Below are positions 55,517 to 64,000 of a stretch of DNA of 64,000 nt, piece after piece; within the stretch, counting starts at the first letter, position 1, and every line of letters begins with the position of its first letter. This DNA is from Saccharina japonica (taxonomy: Eukaryota > Sar > Phaeophyceae > Laminariales > Laminariaceae). A model generated the notes under the pieces. The model ran no database searches. It was not told the origin of the DNA and was given only the letters and a program-made list of their open reading frames with translations. The stretch lies in NCBI GenBank assembly GCA_008828725.1, contig MEHQ01000339.1:148021-212020 (forward strand), written 5' to 3'. Position numbers and translations under genes: made by a program.

Positions 55517-55734
55517 CAGTTATGTGGTCACAAAACTACGACACAGAGATACTACGCTCAGTGCAGTAAGCAGAGGAGATGCAATGCCATATACGACAGG
55601 CAAAACTACCCTGCTAGCAATCCGGGTGCATGAAAGAGAAAAAAAAAGAGAAAAAGCGAAAAGGAAAAAAAAAAAAAAAAAAACATAATATCCATGTTTT
55701 GTGGCCACATATACTACATCGGCTTTTTTTTTCT

Positions 55735-55812
55735 CTAGAATGAAGAATCCGCAGGGACCGTGGCGTGCCGGATGTCGACGGGTCGAAATTGCGGTTTAAT
55801 CCGAAAAGCACG
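55735..55812 (-). repeat. R1 dispersed repeat, short minus copy
   Basis: Reads AGAATGAAGAATCCGCAGGG then GTGCCGGATGTCGACGGGTC, matching the inverted R1 start with more changes than other copies. Confidence 0.6.
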
Positions 55813-55920
55813 TCGTGCGCATTTCATGTCATACTACAGTACATGCTACCAGGTACCTGGTAAATAAAATTGGCCAGAGATTCTCCTCGTATGGAGATTT
55901 TTATTCTCAAATGACACCCA

Positions 55921-56376
55921 ACTAACAGCCGATTTTCCTAATTGAGAATCGCCTTTCCGATGAGAATGAAAATCGAAAATATTGTTTTTTTGAATTGTAA
56001 GAGATGTACTTCCCTTACAGTCATTTTGTTCACTGTAAACTATCGTCAGTTGTGACACCCGTCGATGAAAAAAAATAAAACGAAATCGGCATCGGCAGTC
56101 TCAAGATATCGAGGATCCCAGAAAATCTGTATTTATGGGCGAGGGACCTCGCTCATAAATGCAAATTCCCTTAAATCCTTGATTTTTCGAGCCTGGCAAG
56201 GCCGATTTCATTTTTTTTTTTCGTGGATCGATACCTATCATCAAGGAACATATTTTCTAGGTCAAATTTTGATCGTGAGCGAAATACAACTCTTAAACTC
56301 TTAAACAATAACAGTACTAAAATCGATTTTCATTCTCATCGGAAAGGCAATTCCCAATTAGAAAAATCGGCTGTTA
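55921..56376. mobile_element. R4 foldback element, copy 2
   Basis: About 455 bp with inverted ends TAACAGCCGATTTTCCTAAT / ATTAGAAAAATCGGCTGTTA, pairing for about 50 bases. It splits a sequence (GACACC...CTGTCGAGAGC) that is uninterrupted at 58655-58673, so the insertion point is defined. Confidence 0.75.
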
Positions 56377-56406
56377 AGTGTTGTTGTCGAGAGCGCTTAT
56401 GATAGC

Positions 56407-56612
56407 GTGTGTGTTCTTCACATTAAACCCCCGTCGACATCCAGCACACCCAGTGTCCGTTCCGATGCTTCATCCCAAAACGGTACCAGTTCTGTGGTCA
56501 CAAAACTACGACAGAGATACTACGCTCAGTGCAGTAAGCAGAGCAGACACTGCAATGCCATATACGACAGGCAAGACCTACCTTGCTAGCAATCCAGGTG
56601 CATGAAAGAGAA
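56407..56612 (+). repeat. R1 dispersed repeat
   Basis: Full-length R1 except for a short deletion after CACATTAAACC. It ends GCATGAAAGAGAAAAAAG and runs directly into R2. Confidence 0.8.
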
Positions 56613-56630
56613 AAAAGAAAAAAGAAAAAC

Positions 56631-56826
56631 AAATGGGTGAGCACAATTCGACGAAAGTTGACGAGGGAAGAAAGTGCTGAAATCTGCTCGCGATAAAAAC
56701 CCAGACAAGACCCGTAGTGGGGGAGCAGGGAGGAGAGCCTACGTTGTGACCCCGGATCTGAGTTGCACCTAGGAACGAGAGAGAAAGGAAGGGCGAAGAT
56801 AATAAATGGGATAGACAAAAAATAAA
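56631..56826 (+). repeat. R2 dispersed repeat
   Basis: Follows R1 directly: GGGTGAGCACAATTCGACGA, GGAAGAAAGTGCTGAAATCT, CTCGCGATAAAAACC, GACCCCGGATCTGAGTTGC, AATAAATGGGATAGAC. Confidence 0.75.
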
Positions 56827-56930
56827 TACTCGTGAAAAAAGAGCGCCATTTCGACAAGCTACAAGCATTTTTCATTTGTTTCTGACTGTCGTGTGTTTGT
56901 TCTTAACATCAACCCGTCCTTTCTACTGCT

Positions 56931-57260
56931 AGCAGGGTAGGTATTGCCTGTCGTATATGGCATTGCATCGTAGTATACCTGTGTCGTAGTTTTGTGACCA
57001 CATAACTGGTACTGTTTTAGGATGATGAATCGGCACGGACACTGGGTGTGCTGGATGTCGACGGGTAGAAAGGACGGTTTAATGTGAAGAACACACACAC
57101 ACACACACCGGTCGGCATCCAGCACACCCAGTATCTGTGCCGGTTATTCATCCAACGAGAGATAGACCAGTTATTTTGTGGTCACAAAACTACGACACAT
57201 CAGAGATACCTACGCTGCAATGCAGTAAGCAGAGCAGACAATGCAATGGTGGTGCCATAT
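56931..57260. repeat. Two R1 copies head to head
   Basis: A minus copy (56931-57095) and a plus copy (57096-57260) meet at their 5' ends in a CACACACACA run, forming a large imperfect palindrome. Confidence 0.75.
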
Positions 57261-57261
57261 T

Positions 57262-57535
57262 TCGCAGGCGACGCGTGCTACGGGGTAGAGGTAGCACTTT
57301 TTGGCTTAATCGTTTTCTGAACTATCGGGCACCTTAACCCAAAATCGTCGGAGTTTCATTTTTGTGACGAAATATTATATGTTTCAGAGCATACTTCGGT
57401 CATGAGCTTTTATCATCCGGCAGCACTTTTATTTTACTCTAAAATCTTTGTTTCGGTGAGGTACGACGCTCCTTAAGTCAGGAGCTCGGACAAAAAGAAC
57501 ATGGTGCACCTCTATCGTAACATGCGTCAGGCGGG
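57262..57535 (+). mobile_element. R3 inverted-repeat element
   Basis: Starts GCGACGCGTGCTACGGGG, has CACTTTTTGGCTTAATCG, TTAACCCAAAATCGTC and GAGGTACGACGCTCC, and ends GTGCACCTCTATCGTAACAT. Same order as copies at 27617 and 63508. Confidence 0.75.
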
Positions 57536-57604
57536 ACTAACTCTCTCAGCAATCTAGATGCCTGAAAGAGAAAAAACAAAACAGGGGGCAAAAATAAGAG
57601 TATC

Positions 57605-57820
57605 CTTGGTCAACATTTGTGTCTCGGGAGGCATATCGATCAGACGCCTTGGTCGTCACGAAAAGTGCCTCTAAAGAGGCACTTTTCGTTGACTCAACGA
57701 AAAGTGTCGTGACGACCAAGGCGTCTGATCGATATGCCTCCCGAGACACAAATGTGGTTTTTCGTGACGACCAGGCATATCGATCAGACGCAAGTGCCTC
57801 TAAAGAGACACTTTTCGTTG
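57605..57820. mobile_element. Palindromic MITE (ACATTTGTGTCTCGGGAGG family)
   Basis: Arms read GTGTCTCGGGAGGCATATCG then ATCAGACGCCTTGGTCGTCA and return inverted at 57708-57755, with a central GTGCCTCTAAAGAGGCAC palindrome. A third partial arm follows to 57820. Related to 59087-59475 and, more remotely, 63238-63300. Confidence 0.8.
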
Positions 57821-58076
57821 CTTCCGTAATTTCTGACTGGAAAGTACCTTCAAATTGCATTTGATGTCTATTGTTCGATTTGTGAAATTGCTGGGTATTT
57901 CAAACTGCTTCGATGGAGAAGCGGATGTTTTCGTGGGGTACCTGTGGGATGGTAGAAGAATGCATTCCGAGAAGCGCACGACCCTTTCGACGGCGTTCCG
58001 GGTCAAAAACATCAATAAATGGCCGAAAAAAACAAATCGAACTGAAACAAATCGAACTTCCTTAAGAAACAGCCTT
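57821..58076 (+). mobile_element. Half copy of the CTTCGATGGAGAAGCGGA element
   Basis: A 255-bp segment from TTCCGTAATTTCTGACTGG to CTTAAGAAACAGCC matches 61881-62133 closely. Here only one arm is present. Confidence 0.75.
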
Positions 58077-58198
58077 AATCTCCATATATAGACTATATAT
58101 GCGTATATATATATATGCAGATATAATTATGAGTATAAAAATCAAAGAGCTGGAGGACAAAACCCCGAGCACGATGAAAGAAAGCAGAATATCCTCGC

Positions 58199-58270
58199 GT
58201 GCGTGTGTTCTCCACATTAAACCGTTAGTTGTATCCGTTGACATCCGACACACCTATTAATAGTGTCTGC
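58199..58270 (+). repeat. R1 dispersed repeat, diverged fragment
   Basis: GTGTGTTCTCCACATTAAACC then CCGTTGACATCCGACACACC. Confidence 0.65.
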
Positions 58271-58297
58271 CGGATTCATAATATATACTACTAATAA

Positions 58298-58298
<1 letters not shown>

Positions 58299-58395
<97 letters not shown>
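58299..58395. repeat. AGT trinucleotide microsatellite, about 32 units
   Basis: Nearly perfect (AGT)n. In one frame it would encode poly-serine, but there is no gene context. Confidence 0.95.
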
Positions 58396-58552
58396 ACTGT
58401 AGTAGTGATGGTAGTGATGGTGATATGCTCTACTCAAGTGAGGCGTCTCAGAAAAATACGGTGCTACCCCCTACCGTTGCACACGTGACCATTATAACAT
58501 AATTTATATCACATACTTTATAAAATATACTTTATATCGTACACGAGTACTG

Positions 58553-58640
58553 TGCCGGTCGCCCCGGTGGTCTACCTGGTAGCCACGAAGCCTGTTGGGC
58601 CGGATGTCGAGGGTTCGATTCTCCCCATGGAGGTTTTTAT
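58553..58640 (+). repeat. tRNA-like head of a SINE with A and B boxes
   Basis: GGTCGCCCCGGTGGTCTACC continues with TGGTAGCCACGAAGCC and GAGGGTTCGATTCTCCCC. TGGTCTACCTGG fits an internal RNA polymerase III A box and GGTTCGATTC a B box, at tRNA-like spacing, and GTGG...CCAC can form a D stem. The acceptor stem does not close, so it is a tRNA-derived retroposon head, not a tRNA gene. The tail ATGGAGGTTTTTATTCTCTA also occurs at 55890. Confidence 0.65.
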
Positions 58641-58680
58641 TCTCTAATGACACCGACTGTCGAGAGCCATATTATAGCGT

Positions 58681-58862
58681 GGGTAAGCAAACTTCGACGA
58701 GAGTTGACGAGGGAAGAAAGTGCTGAAATCTTCTCGCGATAAAAATGCAAAGCAAGAACCGTAGTGGGGGAGGAGGGAGAGGAGCCTACTTTATGACCCC
58801 GGATCTGAGTTACGACTAGGGAGGGAGAAACACGGAAGTGCGAAGATATTAAATGGGATGGA
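58681..58862 (+). repeat. R2 dispersed repeat
   Basis: GGTAAGCAAACTTCGACGAG, GGAAGAAAGTGCTGAAATCT, TCTCGCGATAAAAATGC, GACCCCGGATCTGAGTTACG. It directly follows the SINE-head segment, suggesting R2 may be part of the SINE body. Confidence 0.75.
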
Positions 58863-59086
58863 AAAAAAAAAAGAAAAAAAAGAAAGTGTTGTCCTTCGCG
58901 AATTTAAGGGGCCCCTTTTCCGGTCATGATGAAACACGAGTCTTCCATCGTTGAAAAATAGTTTTGTTTCGTTTTTTTTACAGCAGCAATACTATTTCTG
59001 GTATAATAACACCATATCAGTACTCCTTACGGAAAACGGCATAGCTCCAGTTCTAATGCTCAAGTTTTCGCCCATAGAGTATTTGC

Positions 59087-59475
59087 AAAGAGCCTAGACC
59101 ATGGTCAACATTTGTGTCTCGGGAGGCATATCGTCGGGAGGCATATCGATCAGACGCCTTGGTCGTCACGAAAAGTTACTCTAAGAGGCACTTCTCCTGC
59201 ATCAGAGTATGCTGTCGCACAAGACCTAACCATCAACATTTGTGTCTCGGGAGGCATATCGATCAGACGCCTTGGTCGTCACGACACTTGAGAGAAAAGT
59301 GCTCTCTTTAGAGGCACTTATCCTTACGACCAAGGCGTCTGATCGATATGCCTCCCGAGACACAAATGTTGACCAAGGATTAGTGCCTCTTTAGAGACAC
59401 TTTTCGTGGTGACCAAGGCGTCTGATCGATATGCCTCCTGAGACACAAATGTTGACCATGGTACTTAGGCTCTTT
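59087..59475. mobile_element. Palindromic MITE nested in the piggyBac-like element
   Basis: Outer arms TTTGCAAAGAGCCTAGACC / GGTACTTAGGCTCTTTGCAA and inner arms TGGTCAACATTTGTGTCTCG with their inverses. The interior repeats GGAGGCATATCGATCAGACG four times in alternating orientation. Confidence 0.75.
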
Positions 59476-59509
59476 GCAACTAAACCGTAATCCATAGAAG
59501 AAGTTGGCA

Positions 59510-60020
59510 AGACCCATCGGAAGGTTGGCACCCATCGGAGAGATAGCACCGGGGTGCGATAAAAAAACACAAGGTAGAAACATTTAATCGTGTTTTCGCA
59601 CCCCCATCGGGGAGATCGCACCCCGGTGCGATCTCTCCGACATAAATAGAAATTTGAGGGCCACCGCAGCGGGTCTGTAGTAGGTAATATTCTCATTTCT
59701 TTCATTTTCCGATGAGATATCACCAGTGCGCCACTCCTTTCAAACGTTCTTTACCAACGCATGGTAGGTCAAGTCGTTTTAGGTAGCTTTGAGTCATTTA
59801 CGCAGCACCGTTGCCCCAGTACGGCCCGGTGTATTTCGATTCAGCAGCGCACCCATCGGAGAGATCGCACCGGGGGTGCGCCAAAATTGAAGAACGGCAT
59901 GATTTAATTGTATTTCCGCACCCCCATCGGAAGGTTGGCACCCATCGGAGAGATAGCACCGGGGTGCGATAAAAAACACAACGTAGAAACATTTAAAAAT
60001 CGATCGCACCCCGGTGCCAA
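59510..60020. repeat. GCACCCATCGGAGAGAT repeat block
   Basis: A segment of about 75 bases (GGAAGGTTGGCACCCATCGG...GTAGAAACATTTAA) occurs at 59518 and again at 59930. Between them are inverted GCACC(C)CGGTGCG motifs, so the block can fold extensively. Confidence 0.7.
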
Positions 60021-60313
60021 CTCTCGCATGATTACGGTATTTCGTCTTTTGGGCGGAAATACTGTATTCTTCTAGGACTGGGAATCAGGACAGGCAAACT
60101 GGTGTACTGGAGTGGTTGAGTAGATAAGAACGGGTTTAATGTGAGCAACAACAACTGACATTAGTAACTGAGCCTAATGCCGTTTTTCCGTAAGTAACTG
60201 ATGATGTGGGTAATTATTATCAGAAATAGTATTGCGCTGTTATAAAACGAAAAAATATATAATTTTTCAAAGCGATGGACGACTCATGTTTCATCATGAC
60301 CGAAGGGGCCCCT

Positions 60314-60400
60314 TAATAAACCGTTATTTCTATTGCTAGCAGTCCAGCCGCGCGAAAGAGAGAAATCAAAAGAAAATAAATAGCGAATAGGAAAAAAATA
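60314..60400 (+). repeat. R1 3' end fragment
   Basis: TTGCTAGCAGTCCAGCCGCG followed by the A-rich GAAAGAGAGAAATC tail resembles the R1 terminus. Its upstream part was displaced by the piggyBac-like insertion. Confidence 0.5.
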
Positions 60401-61449
60401 GAGCGGTGGCCAAAATCGGGTATACCCGATGGGTTTGTGGCCAAAACAGGGTACCATTGTATTTTAGTGACCGCGACGACCCCAGGGCGCCATCTCATTG
60501 GCCAGCGCAGGCCACCACCCGACGCTGGCCACAAACCCATCGGGTATACCCGATTTTGGCTACTCACCCCCCAAGAGGTACCCGATAATTGTACCCACCT
60601 ACCCGAAAATGGCCGGGCTGTTCGACCACCACGGCCTAACAGCCCACCACGCACCAGACGACGATTACGACTAATTTCATCGAAATCCATGCCCCCAGCC
60701 AGCCCTGTTACCGTCGGAACCATCTGCTTGATAGATATCCATCCATCTGCTCGACAAGTATCCATTTTTGGTTGATTCGCGCAGCCTCTCACACCCAACC
60801 AAACTTGCCACCTCGAAACGCTGCACAGCAGTAGTGGTGCCACTTCGAAACACGGCACAGCAGTAGTGGTTCAAAACACGGCCCAGTCGTAGTGGTTGGT
60901 TCACAGTGCTATCTCTCCCTCTCCCAACCAAAAGCCACCTCATCACGGCACACCAGTAGTAGTAGTTGATTCGCTCCCTCTCCCACCCAAAAAGCACCGC
61001 TCTTTCTCTCCCTCCTCGACGAGCCACCAGCCACCAACCACCGCACAGCACAGCAGCAGTAATATAGTAGCTCGTAGAGCAGATGGATCCGTCGGTAACA
61101 GGTTGGGACTCGGCCGGAACTCGACTGGATACGTCGTAATACGTCGTGATACGTACCTGGTACGCAGGTGCGTGGTACGTAGTAATCGTCGTCTGGTGCG
61201 TGGTGGGCTGTTGAGCCGTGGTGGTCGAACAGCCCGGCCATTTTCGGGTAGGTGGGTACAATTATCGGGTACCTCTTGGGGGGTGAGTAGCCAAAATCGG
61301 GTATACCCGATGGGTTTGTGGCCAGCGTCGGGTGGTGGCCTGCGCTGGCCAATGAGATGGTGCCCTGGGGTCGTCACGGTCACTAAAATACAATGGTACC
61401 CTGTTTTGGCCACAAACCCATCGGGTATACCCGATTTTGGCCACTGCTC
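60401..61449. mobile_element. Mutator-like foldback element, 1049 bp
   Basis: Inverted arms of about 270 bases (60401-60675, 61183-61449) agree almost perfectly, starting GAGCGGTGGCCAAAATCGGG and ending CCCGATTTTGGCCACTGCTC. A 9-bp flank AAAAAAATA is at 60392-60400 and 61450-61458; it is A-rich, so weaker as evidence. Long inverted ends plus 9-bp duplication fit Mutator-like elements. The loop has CAGCAGTAGT-type repeats and no recognised gene. High arm identity indicates recent activity. Confidence 0.75.
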
Positions 61450-61600
61450 AAAAAAATATATAGTATAAATAAATGAAAACATTTATAGTATAAATAAATG
61501 AAGAACATAAAACAGGCAACGCATAATATATGTAAAAAAATAACGTAAACAGGAAAGCTACAGTACGTAGACACAAACACAACTAAAAAACATCGCGATA

Positions 61601-62541
61601 GGGCGCCCGAAAATTATTTCTTCGACACCTAAGGCTGTTTCTTAAGGAAGTTCGATTTGTTTCAGTTCGATTTGTTTTTTTCAGCCCATTATTGATGTTT
61701 TTGACCGGGAACGCGTGCTAATCGGCCGTGCGCTTCTCGGGATGAGTGCGCCCAATATCTCAGAGGTATCCAACGCAAAAATCCGCTTCTCCATCGAAGC
61801 ATTTTCAAGTTCTTGAGGTATGTGGCATTTCGAATAATATCCAACAAATAACATTCCAGAGGCACAAACTATTCAAAATTTCCGTAATTTCTCACTGGAA
61901 AGTACCTTCAAATTGTATTTGATGTCTATTGTTCGATTTGTGAAAATGCTGGATATTTCAAACTGCTTCGATGGAGAAGCGGATTTTTTCGTGGGGTACC
62001 TGTGGGATGGTAGAAGAATGCACTCCGAGAAGCGCACGACCCTTTCGACGGCGTTCCGGGTCAAAAACATCAATAAATGGCCGAAAAAAAAAAATCGAAC
62101 TGAAACAAATCGAACTTCCCTAAGAAACAGCCTAACTATCTAAAATGGTCAGAATGGTAAAACAACCGAAGCACTGCTGTGATCGCTGGATGATTGAGCA
62201 CAAAACAAGTTTTTTTTATTCTGGGTTTTTCCAAAAACCAATCACATGGTTTTAAAGACACCCCCGTCCCCCCGAGGCCTCGAAGGGGGGGGGGGGGGCG
62301 TGCTCATGTGTTGCTTGCCTTAGTCATTTGACCATTGACCACGCATCCCTTTCGAGACAGAGCACGGGGGGGGGGTCTTTAAAACCAAGTAATTGTTTTT
62401 TTGGAAAATTTCACAAAAAAAAAAAACTTGTTTTGTGCTACGTCGTGAGTCGTCCAGGGATCACAGTGGTGCTCCGAGTTTTTTTCCGTTCTGGCCATTT
62501 TAGATAGTTGAGGTGTCGAAAAATCAATTCTGCGGGCCCCC
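61601..62541. mobile_element. Inverted-repeat element with a second foldback nested inside
   Basis: Outer arms contain TTCGACACCT, GGCTGTTTCTTAAGGAAGTT, CGATTTGTTTCAGTTCGATT and TCCGCTTCTCCATCGAAGCA and return inverted at 61950-62133 and 62510-62541. The right arm is split at 62134 by another element. A half copy lies at 57821-58076. Confidence 0.7.
62134..62509. mobile_element. Nested foldback element with G/C homopolymer core
   Basis: Inverted ends AACTATCTAAAATGGTCAGA / TTCTGGCCATTTTAGATAGT and AGCACAAAACAAG / CTTGTTTTGTGCT. The core CGAAAGGGATGCGTGG region, bounded by G runs, reappears inverted at 40853-40945 inside the second LTR element. Confidence 0.7.
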
Positions 62542-62584
62542 GATAGTGACACTTATTTGCCAAAATAAGTGTCAAATCAAGTTT

Positions 62585-62800
62585 TTGTTTGTGTATCCCA
62601 TTTATGATATTTGCCCTTCCTTCCTCTCTCCTTCCTAGTCGTAACTCAGATCCGGGGTCACATACTGTAGCAGGTTCTACTCTCTACTCCGCCACTACGG
62701 CTCTTGCCTTGCATTTTTATCGCGAGAAGAGTTCAGCACTTTTTCCCTTCCCGTCAACGCTCCTCGAATTGTGTCTCTACCCGCGTTATACCAACGTGAG
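62585..62800 (-). repeat. R2 dispersed repeat, minus copy
   Basis: ATCCCATTTATGATATTTGC, GTAACTCAGATCCGGGGTCA, TTTTTATCGCGAGAAGAGTT and CAGCACTTTTTCCC are the inverse of R2 in the same order. Confidence 0.75.
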
Positions 62801-62981
62801 GTATAGCTGTAAATATCACAATATTTTGCACCCACGACCTTGAATATCGACTTGGTGGGATGTCCCTTGAAGTCAATATTTATTAATAGTATTTTTTTAT
62901 TTTTAACACACTACTAAATACATGTGTTCTGTTTCGTGAGCAAGCGCCGAAGAGTCCGGCGTTTGCGCGCTGCCTCGTAGT

Positions 62982-63063
62982 TAGGCAGGCTATTCCCGCG
63001 TCCAACGTCGGGGATGAGACGGTTCGGCAGGCTACCCGCGTCCAACGTCGGGGATGAGACGCT
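62982..63063. repeat. Direct tandem duplication of about 40 bp
   Basis: GGCAGGCTA(TT)CCCGCGTCC...GGGGATGAGACG occurs twice in succession. Confidence 0.9.
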
Positions 63064-63507
63064 GAAACTTCTTCGCATGTTGACCAGTACTGCAGTAAAA
63101 TAAAACAATTCAGTTTTCTTTCCAGTTGCAATACCATTTCTTGTACATGTTGTACATCTTGTACATCACTGCGAGTAATGCTCACGACTCACGACCTACT
63201 CATAGTCAAGTGTGCGATTTTATAGAGCGTAGGTCACGGGCAACATTTATTTGTGTCTCCGGAGCCGGAGTGATCTGAGGCTTTTATCATCACGAAACGT
63301 GTCTCCTACTAACAAAATAACTGCCCATACCTCTGGTACCCAGAGCCGATTTTGTCAAAACAGGCAGTTTCTCCGGCTGTCGATACTTTTGTTTGAGTCA
63401 GACTTTCGGCGAGGACGCCGAGCGTTAGGCGAACCTTACTGGGCCTCTAGTTCGACCGTACGTGACGTTCTATGCGGCCACAGCAGAAGTGTACATACCA
63501 AACAAGA

Positions 63508-63800
63508 GATGCGTGCTACGATATAGAGATAGCACTTTTTGGGTGGAATTATTTCTTGATGATCGAGCTCCTTAACCCCAAATCAGCGGACTGTCACTAT
63601 TGTCATTATTGTCATTATTGTCACTATTGTCATTATTTTTGTTGCAATATTGTTCCTTGTTTGCTTCGGCCGTCGAATTTCCAACCGGATAGCACTTTTA
63701 CTTTCCTCCCTTAATGATCACTTTGGGGTGAGGTGTAGAGCTCTTCAAGTAACCACCCTTCCAAGGCAAAAGATGGTGCACCTCTTGTCATAGCAGGCAT
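63508..63800 (+). mobile_element. R3 inverted-repeat element containing a TGTCATTAT microsatellite
   Basis: Starts GATGCGTGCTACGATATAG, has CACTTTTTGGGTGGAATTAT and TTAACCCCAAATC, and ends GTGCACCTCTTGTCATAGCA. A (TGTCAYTAT)n tract at 63594-63636 has expanded inside it, making this copy longer than the others. Confidence 0.7.
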
Positions 63801-63837
63801 CAGGAGCGTCAAAGGCCCCAACATCTCCTCGAGACGA

Positions 63838-64000
63838 TACCGAACTTGATATGAGCATTAGAACTGGAGCTATGCCATCTCCGGTAAGAAGTAATGGTAT
63901 GGTGGTATTGCACTAGAAATAGGGTTAGTACTGATGCTGTACAACCGACGAATACCATTTTTCAAAAGACGCAAGTATGATACACATTTTTTGTTTCGAC
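63838..64000 (-). mobile_element. Partial arm of the piggyBac-like element, cut by the window end
   Basis: GAGCATTAGAACTGGAGCTATG and TACTGATGCTGTA correspond, inverted, to 58985-59070. The rest would lie beyond 64000. Confidence 0.55.

Larger units (their letters stand above)
55097..55690 (+). repeat. R1 dispersed repeat interrupted by a Mutator-like MITE
   Basis: R1 sequence runs to 55206 and resumes at 55517-55526 with a repeated CAGTTATGT, then continues through ACTACGACACAG and GCTAGCAATCC to the A-rich tail at about 55690. The 310-bp insert is described separately. Confidence 0.8.
58908..60312. mobile_element. piggyBac-like non-autonomous element, 1.4 kb, with nested inserts
   Basis: Ends GGGGCCCCTTTTCCGGTCAT and ATGACCGAAGGGGCCCC form long inverted repeats of about 150 bases (58908-59070, 60165-60312). 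Both sides are flanked by TTAA (58904-58907, 60313-60316), the target site of piggyBac transposases. No transposase is present. The middle contains a palindromic MITE (59087-59475), a GCACCCATCGG repeat block (59510-60020) and a decayed R1 copy. A partial second copy lies at 63838-64000. Confidence 0.75.

Noticed and set aside
58263-58502. Poly-serine frame
   Set aside because: Produced by the AGT microsatellite, with no gene context.

Overview
The window is eukaryotic nuclear DNA, most likely from a brown alga (Phaeophyceae) or a close stramenopile. The grounds are: one leucine-rich-repeat (LRR) gene in which nearly every repeat sits on its own exon in one constant phase, as described for Ectocarpus; introns of about 0.2-2.2 kb with GTGAG/GTAAG donors; FNIP-type repeats; interstitial TTAGGG repeats; and a dense load of retroelements and small DNA transposons. 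The species assignment is inference. Gene density is very low.

The centrepiece is a gene on the + strand from 9638 to about 27026 that I assembled exon by exon. Fifteen exons join without a phase conflict up to the last, uncertain junction. They encode about 614 residues: signal peptide, Cys-containing N-cap, seven LRR units, a Cys-rich linker, then a large domain opening with GDPH, like von Willebrand factor D and plant root-cap proteins. A 71-base relic of a further LRR exon seems to lie in one intron, which suggests gain and loss of repeat exons.

Layout: 1-3300 holds low-complexity, repeat-bearing coding-like sequence on the - strand, unrecognised and broken. 4408-7823 is a copia-like LTR element with two LTRs, a gag reading frame and a 5-bp target duplication. 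7829-8400 is GC-rich hairpin repeat. 9638-27026 is the LRR gene, with several transposon fragments in its introns. 27027-39038 is gene-poor, with dispersed repeats and palindromic GATATATC blocks. 39039-43544 is a second, older LTR element. 44073-49300 is a run of foldback and hAT-like elements, one carrying a piece of an FNIP-repeat gene. 49741-50455 is a LINE reverse-transcriptase fragment, followed by an assembly gap (50456-51265). 51266-64000 is a nest of short dispersed repeats and non-autonomous DNA transposons (piggyBac-like, Mutator-like, TA-flanked), plus one isolated signal-peptide exon at 52944.

Only the LRR gene looks intact. The LINE piece, the FNIP piece and the signal-peptide exon are fragments. 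Most of the rest is mobile-element sequence, and several insertion orders can be read from target-site duplications.
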